Shown piece after piece: positions 8,001 to 14,152 of a DNA stretch of 23,199 nt. The notes under the pieces are model-generated. The model was not told where the DNA came from. It ran no database searches and saw only the letters and a list, made by a program, of their open reading frames with translations. The stretch is taken from NCBI GenBank assembly GCA_027074805.1, contig JALTCK010000099.1, forward strand, positions 1 through 23,199, written 5' to 3'. Both the position numbers and the translations under genes were made by a program. Numbering within the stretch: the first letter of the stretch is position 1; each line of letters starts with the position of its first letter. Origin of the DNA: Thermococcus sp. (GTDB lineage: Archaea > Methanobacteriota_B > Thermococci > Thermococcales > Thermococcaceae).

Positions 8001-9185
8001 CGTCTTAGAATCAACCTCTCCAAATCCTGGGATCTCGGTGCTCTGGTTGCCCATTTCAATGATGTCTGGGAGTGAACGGAGGGCTGAGGTTGCCAGCTGG
8101 GAGATGGTTGGTTTTAGGGTTTCAAGTGGCATGGATTGGAGAGCAAATTCATCCATGTGTTCTTCGTCAATTTTAACAACGCCGGCGTAAAAGGCGGTAG
8201 AATATGCCTCCGCAAGGGATCTCTGGGATTCATTTATGCCTGTTACTACAATCTTCCCGGTGACGTTAGCGAGAAGGGGATCAGTAATCGCGGCCTTTCC
8301 GTATCTGGCGTAAACTGGGTAGGTTGCATCAAATACTGCGTAAACGAACTCGCTGCTTGTACCCGTCTTCTCCGCAACAGCTTCGGCGACATCTGGGCTC
8401 AGAGAGCCAAGATAGTAAGCACCGCTCTCGAAGAGAGCCTTGTAGACGGCAATCGTACCTATGAAGGTGTTTCCAAAGCTTTCATTAAGAGTGTAGAGCC
8501 CAACGTTCATTTTAATGATGGTATTGTTTAGAGTTCTCAGCATCTCCCCGGTCTCGCTCAGGTTCTTGTGGAGTTCGTAGTATGCTCCGTCTGTGCCGTT
8601 TATAGCTTTCCTGAGTCCAATCATCTGGTCGTATAGCTCGGTGAGGTTAGCATTGAGCGCAAGGTACCCATTAGCTGCTCCCACGAGGCCTTTTCTCATG
8701 CTCTCGGTTGTGTTTGAGAGCATATATGTCTGGGCTAAGACCTTCCCAAAGCTCTCGTTGGTCTGGGCGGCTGTGTTGTAAAGAAGTCCACTGACGTTGG
8801 CCGTCATCTTGGTCACGTTCAGGGCTATGTCGTAGCTGGTGTTCCAGAGCATGTCAACGACATCATAGTATGAAGTTACGTTGTAAGCGTACTTCCCTTC
8901 CACTTGCTCTTTGAACGCGTAGTAAGCCTCTTTGCTCTTTTTGTCGTTGACGCTTATGTTCGTGATAACCAGGTACGTGGTGTTCTCATTCTGGGCCTTC
9001 TCAAAGTCTTTCGTCATTATGTTCTGGACGTCTATAGATTCAATGTGTTTGGGCATCATTTGACTCATTCCATAGTTGGTGACCTCGTTGAGCTTGATCG
9101 CGAGCGGAACAGATACGATAATAATTACCATCCATATTGCGAGCACGAGCTTCGCGTGATTTGCTATCCACTCGTTCCAGGACAT
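5076..9185 (-). CDS. RND superfamily (MMPL-type) transporter with a giant first ectodomain
   Basis: The 1369-residue membrane protein has two MMPL/RND repeats. Each starts with one transmembrane helix (residues about 12-30, ILSVPLAIK region; about 1020-1040), then an extracytoplasmic domain, then five clustered helices. The characteristic helix-4 motifs are GLGIDYSTYYLHRF near 885 and GVGIDYNSFYLVKA near 1262; their Asp is the proton-relay residue in this superfamily. The first ectodomain spans about 35-820, far longer than the second (about 1040-1190). It is rich in N-X-S/T sequons and has a predicted-helical start. Such proteins export lipids, small molecules or drugs by proton antiport. 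The ATG at 9185 has GGAGGTG five bases upstream. A divergent PadR regulator shares its promoter region and probably controls it. The substrate is unknown. Confidence 0.85.
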   Translation of the reverse strand: MSWNEWIANHAKLVLAIWMVIIIVSVPLAIKLNEVTNYGMSQMMPKHIESIDVQNIMTKDFEKAQNENTTYLVITNISVNDKKSKEAYYAFKEQVEGKYAYNVTSYYDVVDMLWNTSYDIALNVTKMTANVSGLLYNTAAQTNESFGKVLAQTYMLSNTTESMRKGLVGAANGYLALNANLTELYDQMIGLRKAINGTDGAYYELHKNLSETGEMLRTLNNTIIKMNVGLYTLNESFGNTFIGTIAVYKALFESGAYYLGSLSPDVAEAVAEKTGTSSEFVYAVFDATYPVYARYGKAAITDPLLANVTGKIVVTGINESQRSLAEAYSTAFYAGVVKIDEEHMDEFALQSMPLETLKPTISQLATSALRSLPDIIEMGNQSTEIPGFGEVDSKTMAALVNASLYLGKNPSPAQVEKTTVNFFLNYMRASQPNNPLLQIPNVEDVLLGLMKGGPSKSFERNLLITTLREKVSPELKPLVPTIVDTTMRYDPHAVGMLTWNSRLLENATIEITSKLMESKGFAFPEGVLRAVYSSGGNEKAIGSIAKQLLEKEMTKKLQGNVPNPEEVSQLLVEEATADPEGILNGSALENATLTVVLKLMPPESRTPETREMLKALYNGADPRRLAEKAFLSASKEQLDEMMPANTPKEVRYAVWSIMEDVVRNYPMKQDSIERLVKAKIEAIIGSYLEKGIGGVEINVNTTQLVKIAFKFKDNPEGIERNDVKPIAEEVYPTVYKTAGAYLKMFKSDDNTTILITFVPKGTTAPGQDQYKYLAGNATIVKEIAMKEFGAYFPHVTGALGGTPIELHEMFTLGEKDNERTTKASIIGALIILFVLMGAALLATFLPFTGVATATLTALGITYLLAKGNVTDVGSWARMITITTALGLGIDYSTYYLHRFKEYLAEGYEHEKAVAEALKRSKDAVLASAFTDIIAFASFVLAWEFPMFQQMGIIAPLAVVTVLVASLTFIPAITAVIGDKAVFWWPRQIRHISPDVHERSRIAGWVVRHAKAVLLIGLLIAVPATYNFFHFNGSHDMTLFLPKDSETYHFLRLSQEKLGAAVASPYYIVLEFNGPISDSDLSTIQEISSHLKKMKGVTGVYSPTMPYGEPINNLSLTTIKNLGGDRYISTDGSKVLIQVSAKYDSNSKEAKELVREMRAYLKSVSADNSRLKAGLVGGNAALSLDLSEKINDVFWHRILPVALVLMFLSLIPTLKGLPAVASTMATIFLGVMTSIWISTWLFERIFGQQVMWFLPLMVFVVLMGVGIDYNSFYLVKARDEFERRSPEDSLVVAAGTMDALVIGLASVLATTYGSLMLSGTWGTREMGFALAAGVLLTATMAVYFIGPAMMSLFGKKAWWPLFKNQGGTEE

Positions 9186-9205
9186 TAGCACACCTCCGTA
9201 ATCCT

Positions 9206-9211
9206 TTTAAA
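9206..9211 (-). promoter_or_regulatory. Possible TATA box for the RND transporter
   Basis: TTTAAA is symmetric, but on the minus strand it would put the start of transcription almost on the ATG at 9185, which conflicts with the strong Shine-Dalgarno site there. The alternative is the TATATAT core at 9250-9257, giving a leader of about 44 bases. I cannot decide between them. Confidence 0.3.
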
Positions 9212-9240
9212 CAATTGCAACATACGTGTCAATAACTAAC

Positions 9241-9272
9241 ATGTCTGAATTATATATGTGTGTTTCAGACAT
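9241..9272. promoter_or_regulatory. 9-bp inverted repeat in the RND/PadR intergenic region, likely operator
   Basis: ATGTCTGAA (9241-9249) and TTCAGACAT (9264-9272) are exact reverse complements around a 14-base AT-rich core that contains TATATAT. The ACATGT at 9239-9244 overlaps the left arm. Known PadR operators have an ATGT...ACAT form, and both arms carry these ends at their outer edges. The site lies between the divergent genes and over a possible promoter for the transporter, so it is the best candidate for the PadR-binding site. Confidence 0.55.
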
Positions 9273-9289
9273 ATCTCTCCGGGCAAGGG

Positions 9290-9296
9290 TTATAAA
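9290..9296 (+). promoter_or_regulatory. TATA box of the PadR gene
   Basis: TTATAAA lies about 27 bases before the ATG at 9320, predicting transcription starting almost at the start codon. The GGTGG at 9311-9315 would then be outside or only just inside the transcript, so the gene may be read leaderless. Confidence 0.45.
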
Positions 9297-9319
9297 GATT
9301 TTGGTTGGATGGTGGTACT

Positions 9320-9826
9320 ATGTTGGAGGGGGAAGTCTCAATAATCAGGAGTATGTTCACGGTTCCAATGAGAAATCTCATCCTCCTGATCATCGGTTTG
9401 AAGGGTGAGGCACACGGTTACGAGATACTCAAGGAGATAGAGACGATAGCAGCTGGGCTCTGGAAGCCCAGCCACGGCAACCTATACACGATGCTGAATA
9501 AGATGGTGGAGGAGGGGCTCATCGAGCCCCGGGAGGAATATCACGGTAGGAGGAGACTTGTGAAGTATTCTCTGACAGAGAGGGGTTGGAACTACTTGAG
9601 GGAGGCCAACGATCTCGCGCTCAAGTCCCTTTACATTGCGATTCAGTACCATGAGAGGATGAGGAGCAAGCTCCTGGAGAAGGGCTACAGGAGGGAGATA
9701 GCCGTCGAGGCCGTGGAAGAATACCTCAGCGTTCTGGACGATATATGTGAACTCCTCGATGAGAAGAGGAGACAGCTCAGAAGGAGGCTAGAAGAACTCA
9801 ACTCCTCTCAGGACACTCCATCTTAA
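9320..9826 (+). CDS. PadR family transcriptional regulator
   Basis: The 168-residue protein is a PadR-type repressor. The N-terminal winged helix (about residues 12-90) shows the family signature GEAHGYEILKEIE, then GNLYTMLNKMVEEGLIEPRE, then a wing and YSLTERGWNYL. The C-terminal 70 residues are charged helices (MRSKLLEKGYRREIAVEAVE onwards) suited to coiled-coil dimerisation, as in PadR subfamily 1. PadR proteins typically repress a neighbouring transporter or stress gene until a small hydrophobic compound binds. Here the divergent neighbour is the RND transporter, a classic pairing. The start is the ATG at 9320 after GGTGG; a TTG at 9305 is less likely. Its 3' end overlaps the convergent membrane-protein gene by 29 bases. 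Confidence 0.88.
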   Translation: MLEGEVSIIRSMFTVPMRNLILLIIGLKGEAHGYEILKEIETIAAGLWKPSHGNLYTMLNKMVEEGLIEPREEYHGRRRLVKYSLTERGWNYLREANDLALKSLYIAIQYHERMRSKLLEKGYRREIAVEAVEEYLSVLDDICELLDEKRRQLRRRLEELNSSQDTPS

Positions 9827-10412
9827 GGAGAAATCGAAGATAGAAGATCTTTCCGAGGATTGCCAGTATTGTGAAGGAGCCTAGGATGGGTACTGCAAGT
9901 ATTTTCATAAGCGACCAGAACTCGTTTGGGGCCTCAATGGCCGGTATAAATGGCATAGCCGCCATGAGAAACAGCACGACGGAGTTAATCCTTGACGTCC
10001 ACAGACTTTTCCTGAGTCCTTCTATCTTCCACAGAACGCTGTTTCTTATCCACACTGAGAAGTAGTTCAGAGCCGCACCACTCAGGGCTACGACTGAGGT
10101 TATAACAAACTCTCTGGGCCCGAAGGGGAGGATGTTCTCTATCACAGCTGAGTATGTGTAGTATGCCGAGCCGAGAATCATGAACCACGAAACCGCTCTG
10201 AGAAAGTAGGCTATCGTGAAGCGTTTAATTCCCCACCTTCCGAAGAGCCGGCTCACAAGCTCCGTCATGCCGGTGTAATAAAGAATTGTTGAAGTTCCTA
10301 AGAATGCGAGCGAGAGGTCGGGGGAGGTGGAGGTGCTGAGGGTTCCGAGGAGCAGGAAGACCTCTGCCAGAATGAGAAGGGGGCGGGGTTTGAGAATGGT
10401 TTCAGCGTCCAT
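9798..10412 (-). CDS. Multi-pass membrane protein of unknown function
   Basis: I do not recognise this 204-residue protein. It has about six hydrophobic segments: LLILAEVFLLLGTL, LAFLGTSTILYYTGM, FLRAVSWFMILGSAYYTY, FVITSVVALSGAALNYFSVW, INSVVLFLMAAMPFIPAI, and ILAVPILGSFTILAILGKIF. Between them are short basic loops (RLFGRWGIKR, KIEGLRKSLWTSR), the layout of an integral membrane protein with no soluble domain. The ATG at 10412 follows GGTGG by five bases. It lies 24 bases after enolase on the same strand, but a T6 tract separates them. Its last 29 bases overlap the end of the PadR gene. Membership of the PadR/RND locus is possible but not shown. Confidence 0.6.
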   Translation of the reverse strand: MDAETILKPRPLLILAEVFLLLGTLSTSTSPDLSLAFLGTSTILYYTGMTELVSRLFGRWGIKRFTIAYFLRAVSWFMILGSAYYTYSAVIENILPFGPREFVITSVVALSGAALNYFSVWIRNSVLWKIEGLRKSLWTSRINSVVLFLMAAMPFIPAIEAPNEFWSLMKILAVPILGSFTILAILGKIFYLRFLLKMECPERS

Positions 10413-10423
10413 GGATTCCACCA

Positions 10424-10432
10424 AAAAATAGA
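10424..10432 (-). terminator. T-tract after enolase
   Basis: On the minus strand CTATTTTTTGG follows the enolase stop by a few bases and precedes the membrane-protein start. It is a plausible intrinsic terminator, with partial read-through possible. Confidence 0.35.
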
Positions 10433-10436
10433 GAGC

Positions 10437-11729
10437 TCAAAGAAATGGATTGTGGAATTTCCTTCCAGGATAGAGGGCCATGCCTTCAAGCTCCTCTTCT
10501 ATTCTTATGAGCTGGTTGTACTTGGAGTTTCTGTCCATCCTGGCCGGAGCACCGGTCTTTATCTGGCCTGTGTTGAGGGCGACTGCCAAATCGGCTATGA
10601 ATGGGTCGTCGGTCTCTCCAGAGCGGTGTGACACAACGACTCCCCACCCTGCCCTGTAAGCGGTGTAAGCAGCATCGATGGCCTCGCTAAGAGTTCCAAT
10701 CTGGTTGACCTTGAGGAGGAGCGCGTTCGCGGCCCCCATTACAATAGCCTTCCTTATCCTCTTCGGGTTAGTAACGAAGATGTCATCACCTACTATCTGT
10801 ATCTTTTTCCCAAGATCCTTCGTGATGAGGGCAAAGTTCTCCCAATCCTCCTCGTGGAACGGGTCCTCTAGTGAGACTATCGGGTAGGTGTTAACTAGCT
10901 CTCTGTAAAGCTCAAGGAGCTCGCCGCCGTCGTATTCCTTGCCGTTGACGACGTATTTCCCGATGTCCGGGTGATAGAACTCGCTTGAGGCAGGATCCAT
11001 GGCGAAGGCTATCTCGTCGCCGGGTTTGTAGCCGGCCTCCTCAATGGCTTTAATAAGGAGTTCAAGTGGTTCATGGGGCTCCTTTAACGGCGGCGCAAAA
11101 CCGCCTTCATCGCCGACGTTGACTGCGTCTTTTCCGTACTTTTCCGCTATAACTCCCTTGAGGACGTGGTAAGTCTCGCTGACCCAGCGGATGCCCTCTC
11201 TAAAGCTCTCGGCTCCAACGGGCATTATCATGAACTCTTGAAAGTCGAGCTCGTTGCCAGCATGTACCCCACCGTTGATGACGTTGCTCATTGGAACGGG
11301 CATAACGTAGGCGTTGGTTCCGCCGATGTACTGGTAGAGCGGTAAACCCAAGGCGTTTGCAGCTGCCTTTGCAACTGCAAGAGAGACGCCGAGAATAGCA
11401 TTCGCCCCGAGGTTGCTTTTGTTTTCAGTGCCATCGAGTTCGAGCATAAGAGTATCGATGTCCCTCTGCCAAGTGACGTCCATACCTACGATCTCCGGTG
11501 CGATTATCTTGTTGACATTCTCAACAGCTCTTCTGACTCCTTTTCCGTGGTAGCGCTTTCCTCCATCGCGGAGCTCGAGGGCTTCATGGGTGCCCGTGCT
11601 CGCTCCGCTCGGAACTGCAGCCCTCCCCATGCTTACTGGAGTGTACACCTCCACCTCAACCGTTGGGTTTCCCCTGCTGTCTAGGATTTCCCTAGCTATA
11701 ACTGCAGTAATCTCATACGGGTTCTCCAT
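10437..11729 (-). CDS. eno: Enolase (phosphopyruvate hydratase)
   Basis: The 430-residue enzyme interconverts 2-phosphoglycerate and phosphoenolpyruvate in glycolysis and gluconeogenesis. All hallmarks are present: the N-terminal REILDSRGNPTVEVEV, the loop SGASTGTHEALELRDG, the metal ligands in FAMDPASSEFY, SLEDPFHEEDW and QIVGDDIFVTNP, the catalytic lysine in LLLKVNQIGTL, and the substrate loop SHRSGETDD. Length is typical. The start ATG at 11729 has GAGGTGAT four bases upstream; a GTG at 11738 would add three residues. The promoter has a TATA box at 11763-11771 and a Thermococcales glycolytic motif over the transcription start, pointing to control by the TrmB-like regulator Tgr/TrmBL1. Confidence 0.97.
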   Translation of the reverse strand: MENPYEITAVIAREILDSRGNPTVEVEVYTPVSMGRAAVPSGASTGTHEALELRDGGKRYHGKGVRRAVENVNKIIAPEIVGMDVTWQRDIDTLMLELDGTENKSNLGANAILGVSLAVAKAAANALGLPLYQYIGGTNAYVMPVPMSNVINGGVHAGNELDFQEFMIMPVGAESFREGIRWVSETYHVLKGVIAEKYGKDAVNVGDEGGFAPPLKEPHEPLELLIKAIEEAGYKPGDEIAFAMDPASSEFYHPDIGKYVVNGKEYDGGELLELYRELVNTYPIVSLEDPFHEEDWENFALITKDLGKKIQIVGDDIFVTNPKRIRKAIVMGAANALLLKVNQIGTLSEAIDAAYTAYRAGWGVVVSHRSGETDDPFIADLAVALNTGQIKTGAPARMDRNSKYNQLIRIEEELEGMALYPGRKFHNPFL

Positions 11730-11732
11730 ACT

Positions 11733-11749
11733 AATCACCTCGGGTGATA
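11733..11749 (-). promoter_or_regulatory. Thermococcales glycolytic motif (TGM) in the enolase promoter
   Basis: On the minus strand the sequence is TATCACCCGAGGTGATT, which matches the TGM consensus TATCAC-N5-GTGATA at 11 of 12 positions. It lies downstream of the TATA box and over the expected start of transcription. In this family that position is associated with repression by Tgr/TrmBL1 when maltodextrins are absent. The right arm also contains the Shine-Dalgarno site, so the arms could pair in the mRNA. Confidence 0.7.
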
Positions 11750-11762
11750 TTTCTCCTCGGGC

Positions 11763-11771
11763 ATTTAAATC
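11763..11771 (-). promoter_or_regulatory. Enolase TATA box
   Basis: On the minus strand GATTTAAAT is centred about 26 bases before position 11741, within the TGM. That gives a leader of roughly 12 bases with a good ribosome-binding site. Confidence 0.6.
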
Positions 11772-11804
11772 TTAGCTTCGAATCCGATTGAAACGATGGA
11801 TATC

Positions 11805-11813
11805 CGTATATAC
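11805..11813 (+). promoter_or_regulatory. TATA box upstream of the CGP-CTERM pseudogene
   Basis: CGTATATAC lies about 26 bases before the expected start at 11835, followed by GGTGGG and the ATG at 11842. The promoter and ribosome-binding site of the broken gene look intact. Confidence 0.5.
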
Positions 11814-11841
11814 TTCTCTCAGTGTTTCCTTTGGTGGGACG

Positions 11842-13036
11842 ATGAGACGGCTAATTGTGCTGTTAATTCTCATTATTTTTACTCTAATGCCTCTTGTTGG
11901 GGCATGTATGAACCCCGCCGATCGCTATGCCGTGGAGGCTGTTTTTAACAAACCTGGAGTGATGTACAAACCTTACCCCTCCTTCTACGTCCCCCACAAT
12001 GCTCTTGTTGAAAACAAAACCTTTCTCTTCCGCTCCCACTATAACAGGCGGCTTTACGTTCTCCTCTGGAATGCAAGCGACGGCCCCCACTTGAAGGTTG
12101 GGATACCCGTTGAGTGGGGATCCCAGACAGTTTCTGTTGCTTCCCTTAACGTCTTTATTCTCCTAACTGGGGAGGTATTGAGAATCTAGAGAGAAATGGT
12201 TGGAGGATTATCAACAACACAACGTTTGAGAGGGGCGGCGTGGTGATAACTCTGAGACCGGTTAATGCTGGTGAGTGCACATCCAATTCTGAGTGTGGCA
12301 CCGGGGCTGCTCCGGAGAGGTATGCGCTCCCAAGGGAGAGGCATCGAAGATGGTCCCCCTGCGTTTACAGACCTTGGTACTCCTGCTTTGCCTTGTTGCG
12401 GTTGTGTCAATGGAGTTTGCACCTGGAAGCCAAACTCAACCTTTGAGTCCTGCCTGAAGGGACATGGCATTGATCCTTCGAAGGTAATACACTCTGGACA
12501 CTTTGAACTCGAGATCAGGGGTATCAACAAGTCGGATGAAGATATAAACGCTTCAGTTAAGGACTTCCTTGGGGCTTTTGGAGTCTCCTGCAGCGCTCCG
12601 CTAATCCTCGTCAAGACCTCCGTGACGAGGCTCTCCCCCCAAGTTGACCCCTCGGAGCCCAACGCCTCAGGAGCGGTAAAAGCGGAGCTTGAGTGGCTGA
12701 GGAGCGTCGGTGCACTCAGGGTTAATGATAAAGGAGATGGGGGCGATAGCAAATGTTACAGAATGGGTTTTTTGCTGATCCCAACAGTAAGATAGGGTGG
12801 TACGAAGCTGCTAACGGCACCTACGCTTGGATGCCTTACCACAAGACCAAAGGCCCGCTCCTAGTAAAATGCTCCTCCAGAAACGTTCCGGCCTATGAAC
12901 TCCCCAACGGAACGGCCTACATTGGCCCGACTCCGACTCAGCGGGGTCAGGAACCATCAACCCCGACCAGTCCCCAAGAATCTGTGGTCCTGGGGTTATG
13001 ATATTGCTCCCGCTCGCGCTTCTGGGGAGGAGGTGA
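11842..13036 (+). pseudogene. Broken gene for a secreted CGP-CTERM surface protein
   Basis: The reading frame starts well: ATG at 11842 after GGTGGG, then a signal peptide (RRLIVLLILIIFTLMPLVGA) and CMNPADRYAVEAVF. It stops at 12187. Protein-like sequence then continues in other frames: ENLERNGWRIINNTTF from 12180; a Cys-rich stretch with LPCCGCVNGVCTWKP and PSEPNASGAVKAELEWLRS in the first frame to about 12722; IKEMGAIANVTEWVF in a second frame to 12773; ADPNSKIGWYEAANGTYAW in a third; and finally CGPGVMILLPLALLGRR with TGA at 13034-13036. That last piece is the CGP-CTERM sorting tail of Thermococcales surface proteins. At least five frame changes are needed, one at a run of six T (12768-12773). 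The parent protein would have been about 390 residues; its function is unknown. Confidence 0.75.
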
Positions 13037-13046
13037 ACTTTTAAAC
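13036..13046 (+). promoter_or_regulatory. TATA box implying a leaderless transcript
   Basis: AACTTTTAAAC is centred about 26 bases upstream of the ATG at 13067, and no Shine-Dalgarno site precedes that ATG. Transcription should begin at or next to the start codon. Confidence 0.5.
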
Positions 13047-13066
13047 CGTCCCTCCAATATTTTTCC

Positions 13067-13369
13067 ATGGAGTGGAAGAAGAGGCTTCTTGAGGACGGGT
13101 TCATTGAGGTTGGGCCTTTCAGGGTTGAGCTGACGCTCGACAACACCTTCATGGACATGGAGTATATACCCAGGGTGGCGGTCTACGACGAGGAAACGGC
13201 TCGCTGGTACGTTTTGAGAAACCCGATTACAAAGGGAAGCACCCTGGACGAGGGCTGGAGAAACGCTGTGGACGTTTTGGAAGAAGTTTGCAGGCAGGAG
13301 AACGCTGATCTTGGAGACCCGGAGGTTTCAAGGCGTTTTATCGAGATCTTCTCCTCTCTATGCCACTAA
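13067..13369 (+). CDS. Small hypothetical protein, probably leaderless mRNA
   Basis: I do not recognise this 100-residue acidic cytoplasmic protein. It has no signal peptide, membrane segment or cysteine cluster (only two Cys). It reads as beta strands (FIEVGPFRVELTLDN, RVAVYDEETARWYVLR) followed by helices (LDEGWRNAVDVLEEVCRQEN, EVSRRFIEIFSSL), so it is likely a compact alpha/beta domain. The codon pattern and clean frame from promoter to stop support a real gene. No ribosome-binding site is seen, while a TATA box sits at the distance expected for a leaderless message. It lies between a pseudogene and deoC, with its own promoter on each side, so no functional link can be drawn. Confidence 0.65.
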   Translation: MEWKKRLLEDGFIEVGPFRVELTLDNTFMDMEYIPRVAVYDEETARWYVLRNPITKGSTLDEGWRNAVDVLEEVCRQENADLGDPEVSRRFIEIFSSLCH

Positions 13370-13404
13370 ATTTTGTTGGATATTTTCCAAACTTCCCTCA
13401 AATT

Positions 13405-13419
13405 TAGAGGAAACCTCTA
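13405..13419. repeat. 15-bp palindrome upstream of deoC
   Basis: TAGAGGAAACCTCTA is a perfect 6-bp inverted repeat around AAA. It lies about 20 bases upstream of the deoC TATA box, where an activator or repressor could bind, and 36 bases after the preceding gene, where it could also be a transcript-end hairpin. Confidence 0.4.
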
Positions 13420-13436
13420 CAGTTTTGTGGGAAAAG

Positions 13437-13446
13437 TTCTAAATAT
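13437..13446 (+). promoter_or_regulatory. deoC TATA box
   Basis: TTCTAAATAT, with the purine-rich GGGAAAAG just upstream as a possible BRE, is centred about 26 bases before 13468. That leaves a leader of about 10 bases with GGGTGAT before the ATG at 13478. Confidence 0.55.
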
Positions 13447-13477
13447 CCCCTCATCATCTGATAATTGGGTGATAGTT

Positions 13478-14152
13478 ATGGCTGGTGGTATTGATATTGC
13501 TCGTTATATTGACCATACCAACCTGAAACCCTATGCTTCGAAGGAGGATATAATAAGGCTCTGCGACGAGGCAATTCAGTACAACTTCTACGCAGTCTGT
13601 GTAAACCCCTACCGCGTGAAGCTCGCGAAAGGCTATCTGAGCGAGAAGAATGCAGACGTCAAGGTCGCTAGCGTTATAGGCTTTCCCCTCGGTGCAACAC
13701 CAACCGAAGTGAAGGTATTCGAGGCCAAAAGGGCTCTTGAAGATGGCGCCGATGAGTTGGACATGGTGATAAACATAGGTGCGCTGAAGGACGGGAACTA
13801 TGACTACGTTAAAAACGATATAGCCGAGGTCGTCAAAGTGGCCCATGAGAAAGGGGCAAAGGTCAAAGTCATAATAGAGACTTGCTTCCTAACTGATGAG
13901 GAGAAAGTCAAGGCTTGCGAGCTGGCAAAAGCAGCTGGAGCGGACTTCGTTAAGACATCAACGGGCTTTGGTACTGGGGGAGCTACAGTTGAGGACGTCA
14001 AGCTAATGAGAAAGGTTGTCGGCCCCGAGATGGGTGTCAAGGCGGCGGGCGGCATAAGAACATACGAGCAGGCTTTGGCAATGATAGAGGCAGGGGCAAC
14101 GAGAATAGGCACTTCCAGTGGAGTCAAGATCGTAGAGGGGGCAAAGAAATGA
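13478..14152 (+). CDS. deoC: Deoxyribose-phosphate aldolase (DERA)
   Basis: The 224-residue TIM-barrel enzyme reversibly cleaves 2-deoxyribose 5-phosphate to glyceraldehyde 3-phosphate and acetaldehyde, feeding nucleoside sugars into central metabolism. Catalytic residues are all visible: Asp95 in ELDMVINIG, the Schiff-base Lys159 in VKTSTGFGTGGAT, and Lys188 in VKAAGGIRT; they correspond to Asp102, Lys167 and Lys201 of the E. coli enzyme. The N-terminal RYIDHTNLKPYA is the archaeal form. Length matches known hyperthermophilic DERAs. I chose the ATG at 13478 after GGGTGAT; the frame is open for 105 bases upstream, but that part contains the promoter. The stop overlaps the next gene's start (ATGA), so the two are translated from one message. 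The partner looks like an encapsulin-type shell protein. Confidence 0.96.
   Translation: MAGGIDIARYIDHTNLKPYASKEDIIRLCDEAIQYNFYAVCVNPYRVKLAKGYLSEKNADVKVASVIGFPLGATPTEVKVFEAKRALEDGADELDMVINIGALKDGNYDYVKNDIAEVVKVAHEKGAKVKVIIETCFLTDEEKVKACELAKAAGADFVKTSTGFGTGGATVEDVKLMRKVVGPEMGVKAAGGIRTYEQALAMIEAGATRIGTSSGVKIVEGAKK

Noticed and set aside
8136..8531. Several plus-strand frames of 60-140 codons antisense to the RND transporter
   Set aside because: They are antisense shadows of a single conserved frame, with no promoters or ribosome-binding sites of their own.
12186..12752. Minus-strand frame across the pseudogene
   Set aside because: Low-complexity Ser/Pro/Leu-rich shadow; the plus strand holds recognisable pieces of a CGP-CTERM protein.
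13458..13474. Possible TGM at deoC, because GTGATA occurs at 13469
   Set aside because: The left half-site would have to be TATCAC but reads CTGATA. Only a half match, and GGGTGAT is simply the ribosome-binding site.
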